NCBI GenBank assembly: GCA_964389735.1
Contig: CAYMEJ010000018.1
Span: 1-20,468 of the forward strand
Reading direction: 5' to 3'
From: JAQUVS01 sp964389735
Lineage (GTDB): Bacteria > Bacillota_I > Bacilli_A > RF39 > UBA660
DNA length: 20,468 nt
The notes beneath the pieces were generated by a model. It did no database searches and was not told the DNA's origin. It worked only from the letters and a program-made list of their open reading frames with translations. A program made the position numbers and the translations under genes. Below, piece after piece: positions 14,303-20,468 of the stretch; the stretch's first letter is position 1, and each line of letters starts with the position of its first letter.

Positions 14303-15208
14303 TTACACCTTTAAATACTTCTTAACTGCCCTATAACTACCAATCATACCTACTACTATACCAATACCTAATATTATTGCTGATACAATATATATAAAAG
14401 GTTCTGGTTTTATTAAAGAAATAAGTGGTGAAAATAATTTTCCATCAAAGTGTTTATATATAGCTTTATATCCAAATATTGTACCTAATATTGGAATTAT
14501 TGATCCTAATACTCCTAGAATCATTCCTTCTATTACAAAAGGATTCTTAATACTTAGATTACTAGCACCTACGAGTCTCATTATTGATATTTCTCTTTTT
14601 CTTGAATATATAGTTAACTTAATAGTATTAATAATTAAGAATGTTGTTACTACTATAAGTGCTACTACTGCTACTAAAGTAACTTTCTTAACAACTCTAA
14701 ACATAGATACTAGATTATCTACCATTCCTTCACCATAATCTACTACATTTACTTTGTCTAATTTTTTAACTTCTTCTGATGTTTTTTTAATATTTTCAAT
14801 ATCTTTTACAGTAATTAAGAAAGTATCTTTTAAGGGATTATCTTCTTCTGACCAACTAGACATTATACTATTAAATGTTTCGCTAGATTCTTGCATTTGT
14901 TCTTTTACTTGTTTCTTTGATTTGAATTCTAATGTTGCAATATTATTTAAACTTTTTATTTGTCTTTCAACTGTATTTTTTTGATCAGTAGTAGTATCTC
15001 TATCTAGGTACACTACCATTGTTACATCTTCTTTTATTAATTTAGTAAAATTATTAACATTTAATGATGCTATTACTGCTATTGCTACTATTATTAAAGT
15101 TATTGTTATACATGTTATTGATGCAAGTGAAAGGGAAAAATTTCTAAATACACTTCTAAAAGCATCCCTAATGCTTATTTTCAACATTCTAAATAGCTTC
15201 ATTATCAT
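14303..15208 (-). CDS. ftsX: Cell division protein FtsX
   Basis: Membrane subunit of the FtsEX complex, which passes an ATP-driven signal to wall hydrolases outside the cell. The 301 aa show the typical N-terminus with a conserved LKISIRDAFRSVFRNFSLS (9-27), one membrane helix at about 28-50, an extracellular domain of about 120 residues (52-172), then three helices (175-198, 222-247, 270-290) separated by the cytoplasmic YSRKREISIMRLVGAS loop. The gene overlaps the end of ftsE by 20 bp. ATG 15208 follows AAAGGA; an ATG two codons later is also possible. Confidence 0.95.
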   Translation of the reverse strand: MIMKLFRMLKISIRDAFRSVFRNFSLSLASITCITITLIIVAIAVIASLNVNNFTKLIKEDVTMVVYLDRDTTTDQKNTVERQIKSLNNIATLEFKSKKQVKEQMQESSETFNSIMSSWSEEDNPLKDTFLITVKDIENIKKTSEEVKKLDKVNVVDYGEGMVDNLVSMFRVVKKVTLVAVVALIVVTTFLIINTIKLTIYSRKREISIMRLVGASNLSIKNPFVIEGMILGVLGSIIPILGTIFGYKAIYKHFDGKLFSPLISLIKPEPFIYIVSAIILGIGIVVGMIGSYRAVKKYLKV

Positions 15209-15887
15209 ATTTTCCTTTCTCGTAGTCTTTTACTAAACGTCCTTCTTTTAAAACAATAACTCTTTTTTTCATTTTATTTACTATTTCTTTGTCATGTGTT
15301 GCCATAATAATTGTTGTACCTAAAGTTTTATTAATTTCTTCTAGTACTTTTACTATTTCTAAACTCATATCTGGATCTAGATTACCTGTTGGTTCATCAC
15401 AAAGTAATAGTTTTGGTTCATTTACTATTGCTCTTGCTATTGCAACTCTTTGTTGTTCTCCTCCTGATAATTGATCAGGATAATCTCTTACTTTTCCTTT
15501 TAATCCAACTAATTCTAAAGCTTTTAATGTTTTAATTCTAGTCTCTGATTTTTTTGTTCCTATTACTTCTAGTGCAAAAGCTACATTTTCATATACTGTT
15601 GCTTTTGGTAATAATCTATAATCTTGAAATACTATTCCTAGTTTTCTTCTTATCTTATAAACTTTGTTATTTCTTAATTTTGCTACATTTAATCCACCAA
15701 CTATTATTTCTCCTCTTGTTGGTTTTTCTTCTCTATATAGCATTTTTATTAAAGTTGATTTACCGCTACCGGAACCACCTATTACAAAGGCAAAATCACC
15801 TTTTTTTATTTTTAAATTTAAATCATAAATTGCTGTTACACCATTTCTATATTGTTTTGTTACATCATTTAATCTTATAAATTCCAC
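15189..15887 (-). CDS. ftsE: Cell division ATP-binding protein FtsE
   Basis: ABC-type ATPase that drives FtsX. Walker A is GGSGSGKST (37-45), the Q-loop is VFQDYRLLP (Gln88), the ABC signature is LSGGEQ (140-145) and Walker B is LLLCDEPTGNLDP (160-172); the switch His is in MATHDKE. The 232 aa match the family. The start is GTG 15887 with AAGGATGG upstream. An extended -10 promoter lies in the 50-bp gap after the YitT gene, so ftsEX and the hydrolase can be transcribed separately from prfB. Confidence 0.96.
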   Translation of the reverse strand: MEFIRLNDVTKQYRNGVTAIYDLNLKIKKGDFAFVIGGSGSGKSTLIKMLYREEKPTRGEIIVGGLNVAKLRNNKVYKIRRKLGIVFQDYRLLPKATVYENVAFALEVIGTKKSETRIKTLKALELVGLKGKVRDYPDQLSGGEQQRVAIARAIVNEPKLLLCDEPTGNLDPDMSLEIVKVLEEINKTLGTTIIMATHDKEIVNKMKKRVIVLKEGRLVKDYEKGKYDNEAI

Positions 15888-15919
15888 TTGCTAACACCAT
15901 CCTTCTATGTTCACTATAC

Positions 15920-15928
15920 ATTATAGCA
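15920..15928 (-). promoter_or_regulatory. ftsE promoter (extended -10)
   Basis: TGC followed by a perfect TATAAT (15920-15925). No good -35 is seen. The leader would be about 25 bases. Confidence 0.55.
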
Positions 15929-15937
15929 TATTTTTAA

Positions 15938-16816
15938 CTATTCTCCTCCATAAACTTGATATGAATCAGTTACAATAAAAAATGCCTCATTATCTATTAA
16001 ATTGACTCCTTCTTTTAATCTGAAATAGTCATTATTAGGGATTACTGTCATAAGAGCATGTTTCTTATTTAATTCAAATCCACCTTTTACGTTGAATTCT
16101 GTTACCCCATGATGTAATGTATTCATAATATATTCTTTTACTTCTTGTTCTTTTCTTGTCATAATATATAAACTTTTATTTTTTGATATACCTATTAATA
16201 CTTTATCTGCTATTATGTTACTGATATATAACACTATTATTGCATACATAACTTTTGTCCATCCAAAACAAAATCCACCACATACTACAACTATACCATT
16301 TACCCATAAACTACTTGTAGTTAATGATATTTTAAAATATTTATATAATAGCTGACTTATTATTCCGAGTCCTCCATTACTAAAACCCATTTTATAATTT
16401 ATTCCACTGGTGAACCCTGATACTACACCTACAAATATTGCTACTAATAATAAATCAGAAGTATTTACTGTTAAATATGAACCAATATTTTCTGTTAAAC
16501 TTACAAAAAATGGAAATATAAATGTTGCAACTATTGATGCTGATGTTTTTTCAAATCCCAAAAATAAGAAGCTTAATATTAATAAGGATACAGATACTAT
16601 TAATATTATTAATGTTGGTTCAATATTAAAGAGATTTTCTGTTATTATTGAAATACCTTGAGTACCTCCTGTTACTAGTTTTATTGGTAATTGTAATAAA
16701 TTAAATGTACATGCTGATACAAATTGTGCAGCGCATAATATTAAGAGTCTTGTAAATAATTTTTCCTTTCTTATTGCATACATTAAATCGCTTTTTTCTT
16801 TATTATTTTTAGCCAT
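15938..16816 (-). CDS. YitT family membrane protein, diverged copy
   Basis: Integral membrane protein with a YitT core of five or six helices (about 20-215) and a C-terminal DUF2179 domain ending RLKEGVNLIDNEAFFIVTDS. Function of the family is not established. It is a paralogue of the next gene upstream, sharing GISIITENLF, SLTENIGSYL and the C-terminal domain. It has lost two polar positions kept in the sister: GGTDII has become GGLGII (149-153), and the Asp of SDGL has become Asn173. The open frame starts earlier, but ATG 16816 follows GGTGGTGA, which overlaps the end of the sister gene. The 292 aa are full length. Confidence 0.88.
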   Translation of the reverse strand: MAKNNKEKSDLMYAIRKEKLFTRLLILCAAQFVSACTFNLLQLPIKLVTGGTQGISIITENLFNIEPTLIILIVSVSLLILSFLFLGFEKTSASIVATFIFPFFVSLTENIGSYLTVNTSDLLLVAIFVGVVSGFTSGINYKMGFSNGGLGIISQLLYKYFKISLTTSSLWVNGIVVVCGGFCFGWTKVMYAIIVLYISNIIADKVLIGISKNKSLYIMTRKEQEVKEYIMNTLHHGVTEFNVKGGFELNKKHALMTVIPNNDYFRLKEGVNLIDNEAFFIVTDSYQVYGGE

Positions 16817-16817
16817 A

Positions 16818-17711
16818 TTATTCACCACCAAATACTTCATATGCATCTGTTACTACAAAGAATGCAGTTGGATCTATTTCGTGGATACCTTCTTTTAACT
16901 TGAAATATTCTTTAGTTGGAATTACACACATTAGTACTTTTTCTTTCTCTTTTGTAAATCCTCCTCTTGCTTCAAATATTGTTACTCCGTGATTTAAATA
17001 CTTTAATATATATTCTTTTATTTCATCATCTTTTTCTGCAATTATGTAGAATGCCTTTGAATCAGATATTCCTAATAATACTTTATCTGTTAAAATGCTT
17101 ATAATATATAAAATAATTAAGGCATACATAAGTTTAGTTACACCAAATATGAATACTCCACCTACTACAATTAAACCATCACTCATCAACATAGCAGTTC
17201 CCATGCTTACTTTTGCATATCTAGATATTATTTGATTAATTATATCTGTTCCACCACTAGTAAAACCTGCTTTAAATACTAAACCTGCACCTAAGCCAAA
17301 TAACACTCCACCAAATATTGAAGATAATAATAATTGACTTGTATCAATATCAATATAAGATCCTATATTTTCTGTTAATTTAATAAATACTGGTAATATT
17401 ATTGAACCTAGTACTGATCCTAAAGTTTTTTCTTTTCCTAAGAAAATTAAACTTATTATTAATAATACTATTGATGAAATCATTATAAAAGTAGATGGTT
17501 CTAAGTTAAATAAATTTTTAGTTATTATTGATAAACCACTTACTCCTCCAGAAACTATATTATTTGGTAATAAAAATAAATTAAATGCAATTGCAACAAA
17601 AAATAGTCCTACTAACATTTCAAAATATCTTTGAACCCTAAATTTTTTGTTTATGTTTCTAATAATATTTTCATCTATTTTTTCTCTTTTTTTAAATAAA
17701 TTAAATTTCAT
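16818..17711 (-). CDS. YitT family membrane protein (YvjA-like)
   Basis: Integral membrane protein of the YitT/DUF2179 family, 297 aa. A basic N-terminal tail (1-27) precedes the helices; GGVSGLSIITKNLFNLEP (55-72) and GFTSGGTDIINQII (149-162) are the family hallmarks. The C-terminal DUF2179 domain begins near 215 (KAFYIIAEKDDEIKEYIL). In Bacillus a YitT member, yvjA, also lies next to prfB and close to ftsEX, so the position is conserved. The ATG overlaps the prfB stop codon (TAATG) and uses AAAGGAG inside prfB, hence coupled translation. Substrate or role unknown. Confidence 0.9.
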   Translation of the reverse strand: MKFNLFKKREKIDENIIRNINKKFRVQRYFEMLVGLFFVAIAFNLFLLPNNIVSGGVSGLSIITKNLFNLEPSTFIMISSIVLLIISLIFLGKEKTLGSVLGSIILPVFIKLTENIGSYIDIDTSQLLLSSIFGGVLFGLGAGLVFKAGFTSGGTDIINQIISRYAKVSMGTAMLMSDGLIVVGGVFIFGVTKLMYALIILYIISILTDKVLLGISDSKAFYIIAEKDDEIKEYILKYLNHGVTIFEARGGFTKEKEKVLMCVIPTKEYFKLKEGIHEIDPTAFFVVTDAYEVFGGE

Positions 17712-18797
17712 TATTTGACTCCTTTCAGATAACTATTAATAAATAATTCTATATCTCCATCCATTACTTTTTGAACATTGCTTGTTTCTGTATTAGTTCT
17801 ATGATCTTTTACCATAGAATATGGATGCATTACATAGCTCCTTATTTGTGAACCGAATTCTATATTTTGATAATTACCTTGAATATTTGATAACTCTTTT
17901 TCTTTTTTTTCTAATTCTAGTAAATATAATTTACTTTTTAACATCTTCATACATTGTTCTTTATTTTGAATTTGACTTCTTTCATTTTGACAAGTTACAA
18001 CTGTTTTAGTAGGTATATGTGTTATTCTTACTGCTGAATCTGTTGTATTTACTCCTTGTCCTCCACAACCACTACTACGATATACATCTATTCTTAAATC
18101 TGATTCATTTATATTTACTTCTACATTATTATCAAATTCTGGTATTACATCTATTGATGCAAAAGAAGTGTGTCTTCTATTATTAGAATCAAATGGTGAT
18201 AATCTTACTAATCTATGTACTCCTTTTTCACCTTTTAAATATCCATAAGCATTTTCTCCTTTTACTAATAGAGAAACACTTTTAATACCTGCTTCTTCAC
18301 CTTCTTGATAATCTACTAATTCATATTTAAATTTGTTTTTTTCTAAGTATCTTGTATACATTCTATAGAGCATATTAGCCCAATCACATGCTTCTGTTCC
18401 TCCTGCTCCTGAATGTACTTCTAGGATACAATTTTTATCATCGTATGGACCATTTAATAATAATTTTATAGATAATTCTTCTATTTGATTGGGTAATTCT
18501 TTTAAATCGTTTTCTATTTCTTGTTTTAATTCATCATCTATTATTTCTAACATTTCTAATTCATTATCTATTTTTTCTTTTAACTTTGTTATTGTCGTTG
18601 TTTCTTCTTTTAAATTATTTAATTCTTTTATTGTTTGTTCACTTTCATCTTTATTATCCCAAAAGTTTGGTTTGTTTATAATATTTTCTAATTCTTTTAT
18701 TTTTAGTAGTTTGTTTTCGATGTCAAAGTGACCTCCATAAACTATTTATTTCAGTTTGATATTTTATTAATTCTCTTTTTAATTCATTTGTATCCAT
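17711..18797 (-). CDS. prfB: Peptide chain release factor 2 (programmed +1 frameshift)
   Basis: RF2 releases peptides at UAA and UGA. The gene needs a frameshift: frame 1 begins at ATG 18797 (after GAGGG) and reads 24 codons, MDTNELKRELIKYQ to SLWRSL, up to an in-frame TGA at 18725-18723. The site is CTT TGA C with GGAGG three bases before it, exactly the classical RF2 geometry. Skipping one T at 18725 continues as DIENKLLKIKEL for 337 more residues. The full protein of 361 aa carries the stop-recognition tripeptide SPF (200-202) and the catalytic GGQ (245-247). Low RF2 slows reading of UGA and raises frameshifting, giving feedback. An ATG at 18553 is only an internal codon. Confidence 0.97.
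18722..18738 (-). promoter_or_regulatory. RF2 programmed frameshift signal
   Basis: GGAGG, a three-base spacer TCA, then CTT TGA C. The Shine-Dalgarno-like GGAGG pairs with the 16S rRNA of the translating ribosome and promotes the +1 slip on CTT when the UGA is read slowly. Confidence 0.95.
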
Positions 18798-18824
18798 ATA
18801 AACCCTCATTTCTACTATGTAATA

Positions 18825-18833
18825 ATTATATCA
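18825..18833 (-). promoter_or_regulatory. prfB promoter (extended -10)
   Basis: TGA followed by a perfect TATAAT (18825-18830), 28 bases before the ATG. The -35 is poor. It lies just after the terminator of the ASCH gene. Confidence 0.6.
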
Positions 18834-18849
18834 CGGATTTGTATTTAAT

Positions 18850-18881
18850 AAAAAAAGAAATAAGCTACTTTACTTATTTCT
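18850..18881 (-). terminator. Terminator after the ASCH gene
   Basis: Perfect 9-bp stem AGAAATAAG / CTTATTTCT (18873-18881 with 18856-18864), loop TAAAGTAG, and a run of at least six T on the minus strand. Confidence 0.9.
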
Positions 18882-18912
18882 ACACATTTGTTTAAAAGAT
18901 ATTCTTAAATCT

Positions 18913-19365
18913 CTAAAATTTTGAATTATTATAGTTATATGGAATACTTGTTACTACTGCAACATCTTCTATTTTATCAATAATTAACCAATCATCCATA
19001 TTACCTTGATGGTCAAAATCTAGTGGTGTTATAGTTTCTACATTTTTAAATTTAATAAGACATAAACATTTTTTATGCCATCTTTCTTTTTGCTTGTCAG
19101 TTAACTTTAATTTATTATTATTTTTTTCAATAATATTTGTGATTTCTTCCTCTGTTAATTTAATATAATTTTCTACATTAGTTACAATAGCCTTTGCTGT
19201 TATTGTTTTTGTCCCTTTTTCCATAAAATAAATTATTTCATCTTTAAAGACTCTGCTATGGGGAATTTTTCTTCCTGCTGCTCCTCTTATTACCATTGTT
19301 TTTGTTCCATCGATTATTTTATTTAATTCCTTTGATTTATTATCACAATATACTAAATGTACCAT
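18913..19365 (-). CDS. ASCH-domain-like small protein
   Basis: Probable RNA-binding or RNA-modification-related protein of the ASCH/PUA-like fold. The N-terminal motif IIDGTKTMVIRG (17-28) fits the ASCH signature GxKxxxxR (Gly20, Lys22, Arg27), and the following strand-rich part DEIIYFMEKGTKTITAKAIV agrees with the fold. An insert with two helices (LTEEEITNIIEKNN, TDKQKERWHKK) follows, and then LIKFKNVETI. The 150 aa contain no membrane segment. AGAGG precedes the ATG, and only 4 bp separate it from the flavodoxin gene. The biochemical role is unknown. Confidence 0.7.
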   Translation of the reverse strand: MVHLVYCDNKSKELNKIIDGTKTMVIRGAAGRKIPHSRVFKDEIIYFMEKGTKTITAKAIVTNVENYIKLTEEEITNIIEKNNNKLKLTDKQKERWHKKCLCLIKFKNVETITPLDFDHQGNMDDWLIIDKIEDVAVVTSIPYNYNNSKF

Positions 19366-19369
19366 ATTT

Positions 19370-19903
19370 TTACCTCTTTTCTATTTCCTTAACATATTTT
19401 ATTAATGGCTTTACATATTCGATAGAAGAAATATTGTACGATTTACTAATTGCATTTTCAAAACCTTTTTGATTATTATCTTTGCTTCGTTTTATTTTTA
19501 AATATCTAGCTACTATTTTCATTAATGCATAGTCAGGTTTTTTCATTTTTTCATAACATATTCCACTTTGCATATAAAAATGTGGTAAAGTGCTTAATTC
19601 TTCTTTTGTTAAATTACTAGTCCATATTCCATCTATTACATCTTCTGCTTTATTGGGTGTTCCTCCTGTAACAAATAAAATATATTTATTTTTATTATGC
19701 CTCATCAATTTTCTTAATTTATTCATTTTGTCTATTCTACTGGCATGTATCCTAGTACCAAAAATAATTAAATCATAATTACTAATATCTTTATTTTTTA
19801 TTTTATCTAATTCCATTGTTTCGCAGTTTAATTCATTTGATATTATATCAGCATATGATTTAGTCATACCTGATATTGATTTATATATTATTAAAATCTT
19901 CAT
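19370..19903 (-). CDS. Flavodoxin-domain protein
   Basis: Predicted FMN-binding electron-transfer protein of the flavodoxin_5 (HemG-like) group. The N-terminus MKILIIYKSISGMTKSYAD gives strand 1 and the phosphate loop S-x-S-G-x-T. YDLIIFGTRIHASRIDK (43-59) matches the second FMN loop of this group, and KYILFVTGGTPN (73-84) the third strand. Unlike ordinary flavodoxins the C-terminal part is basic (KIKRSKDNNQKG). At 177 aa it is close to HemG-type proteins. No haem gene is nearby, so a protoporphyrinogen oxidase role is not supported. AGGTGAT precedes the ATG, and the gene sits between a small membrane protein and the ASCH gene. Confidence 0.8.
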   Translation of the reverse strand: MKILIIYKSISGMTKSYADIISNELNCETMELDKIKNKDISNYDLIIFGTRIHASRIDKMNKLRKLMRHNKNKYILFVTGGTPNKAEDVIDGIWTSNLTKEELSTLPHFYMQSGICYEKMKKPDYALMKIVARYLKIKRSKDNNQKGFENAISKSYNISSIEYVKPLIKYVKEIEKR

Positions 19904-19910
19904 ATATCAC

Positions 19911-20183
19911 CTATAAATTTATTATTGAATTACTTTCTATGAATGCACCCATTAACATTAATAATAATCCTACTATAAAAAATATTTGTAATGCACATAA
20001 TACTAAATTATTAGATGTATCAAAATTTGTTAAATTGTTTCTATTAAGTAGGTATCCTTCTGGTAAGATAAAGTAACTTAATATTACTATTATAAAAAAC
20101 ATTATTAGAAACAAAGATAATAAAGTTATTATTCTTGTACTAATTTTTTTACTTGTTAATTTTTCCTTAATTAAATTAATCAT
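19911..20183 (-). CDS. Small membrane protein of unknown function
   Basis: Ninety residues with two hydrophobic helices (about 18-41, IITLLSLFLIMFFIIVILSY, and 60-83, VLCALQIFFIVGLLLMLMGA), a short basic N-terminus and a polar loop (FILPEGYLLNRNNLTNFDTS) between them. I do not recognise the family. AAGGTGAT precedes the ATG. It ends 7 bp before the flavodoxin gene and probably forms one transcript with it. Confidence 0.65.
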   Translation of the reverse strand: MINLIKEKLTSKKISTRIITLLSLFLIMFFIIVILSYFILPEGYLLNRNNLTNFDTSNNLVLCALQIFFIVGLLLMLMGAFIESNSIINL

Positions 20184-20205
20184 TTACTATCACCTTGTAT
20201 TATTT

Positions 20206-20211
20206 AGTATA
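20206..20211 (-). promoter_or_regulatory. Possible -10 for the membrane protein-flavodoxin-ASCH unit
   Basis: TATACT, 23 bases before the ATG and 3' of the PPOX terminator. No convincing -35 or TGn is seen, so the call is tentative. Confidence 0.35.
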
Positions 20212-20255
20212 ATATATTTTTATATTTTTGTTTATATAACCACATCGATCTGTTA

Positions 20256-20282
20256 ATAAAAAACAATTCATATGAATTGTTT
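20256..20282 (-). terminator. Terminator after the PPOX-like gene
   Basis: Stem AAACAATTC / GAATTGTTT with loop ATAT (20274-20282 with 20261-20269), then T-rich sequence on the minus strand. The first arm overlaps the TAA at 20281-20283. Confidence 0.85.
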
Positions 20283-20468
20283 AATTTATATCAAAGTCTT
20301 CAGTTTTTAAATTACAATAATATCTACCACTTATTGAAGTAAATTTTAGAACACAATAATCTGGGTCTGTTACACCTTCTTTATAATACATTGTATCTCC
20401 TTTTTTCCATATCATTTCTTTTGATGACTAATTTTTTTGTAGCGACTTTCTCTGAAAAAGTCTCATCA
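20281..20468 (-). pseudogene. 3' end of a pyridoxamine-phosphate-oxidase-like (FMN-binding split-barrel) gene, frame-disrupted
   Basis: The final 44 codons read MIWKKGDTMYY, then KEGVTDPDYCVLKFTSISG and NLKTEDFDIN. The W..GD..YY..GVTDPDY.VL pattern is typical of the C-terminus of general-stress-protein-26/PPOX proteins. Upstream in this frame a TAG appears at once (codon before SSKEM). The preceding family-like part continues in another frame instead: from the window edge DETFSEKVATKKLVIKRND (20467-20411), and skipping base 20410 joins it to WKKGD. So the gene has lost the frame by one base (mutation or sequence error). It is also cut by the window edge. A terminator follows. Confidence 0.65.

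Noticed and set aside
18489..18553. ATG at 18553 as the start of prfB
   Set aside because: It would remove the N-terminal domain; the frameshifted upstream reading restores the full family length and has a proper ribosome site.
19370..19903. Protoporphyrinogen oxidase (HemG) function for the flavodoxin
   Set aside because: The fold matches, but no haem gene is near and the C-terminal region is unlike HemG; only the flavodoxin fold is supported.
1..20468. UGA as tryptophan (Mycoplasma-type code)
   Set aside because: Tryptophan is always TGG in the recognised proteins, ybxB ends in TGA, and prfB depends on UGA as a stop.
1..20468. CRISPR array, tRNA, rRNA, transposon or phage gene
   Set aside because: No regularly spaced repeats, cloverleaf, rRNA-like stretch, transposase or integrase was seen on either strand.

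Overview
The window reads as a chromosomal housekeeping region of a very AT-rich, low-GC Gram-positive bacterium. The gene order on the minus strand (cysS ... mrnC, rlmB, sigH-like, secE, nusG, rplK, rplA, rplJ, rplL, ybxB, rpoB) is the classical Bacillus-type order. UGA is a stop codon: tryptophans are TGG, and an RF2 gene with a UGA frameshift site is present. This excludes the Mycoplasma code. FtsEX and an M23 hydrolase imply a walled cell. A small-genome, uncultured Bacilli or Erysipelotrichia-like lineage is my inference; the exact taxon cannot be read from the sequence.

Layout, in transcription order (right to left, because all but one gene lie on the minus strand). (1) 20468-18900: the frame-disrupted 3' end of a PPOX-family gene with its terminator, then a small membrane protein, a flavodoxin and an ASCH-domain protein in one tight unit. 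(2) 18800-13099: prfB (RF2, programmed +1 frameshift), two tandem YitT-family membrane proteins, ftsE, ftsX and a secreted coiled-coil/M23 hydrolase, which together look like a cell-division peptidoglycan-hydrolase module. (3) 13019-8595: clpC, cysS and a YugP-type zinc membrane peptidase. (4) 7481-8569: the only plus-strand gene, a two-part protein with a C-terminal GNAT fold, inserted between cysS and mrnC. (5) 7369-5033: mrnC, rlmB, a SigH-like sigma factor and an unknown C-terminally membrane-anchored protein. (6) 4940-1: secE, nusG, an unknown 161-aa protein, rplK, rplA, rplJ, rplL, ybxB and the start of rpoB.

The regulatory layer is readable. There are several good promoters, often with an extended -10 (TGn). 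There are seven hairpin terminators or attenuators, an L10(L12)-type leader before rplJ, and two RNA hairpins before rplK and rplA that copy the 23S rRNA L1-binding site. An unexplained 12-bp perfect hairpin sits in the short leader of ybxB. Several listed starts were moved from the longest ORF to the codon that follows a Shine-Dalgarno site.

No CRISPR array, tRNA, rRNA, insertion sequence or phage gene was seen. The least explained items are the 161-aa and 198-aa proteins embedded in the transcription/translation operons, the GNAT fusion, and the flavodoxin-ASCH unit.
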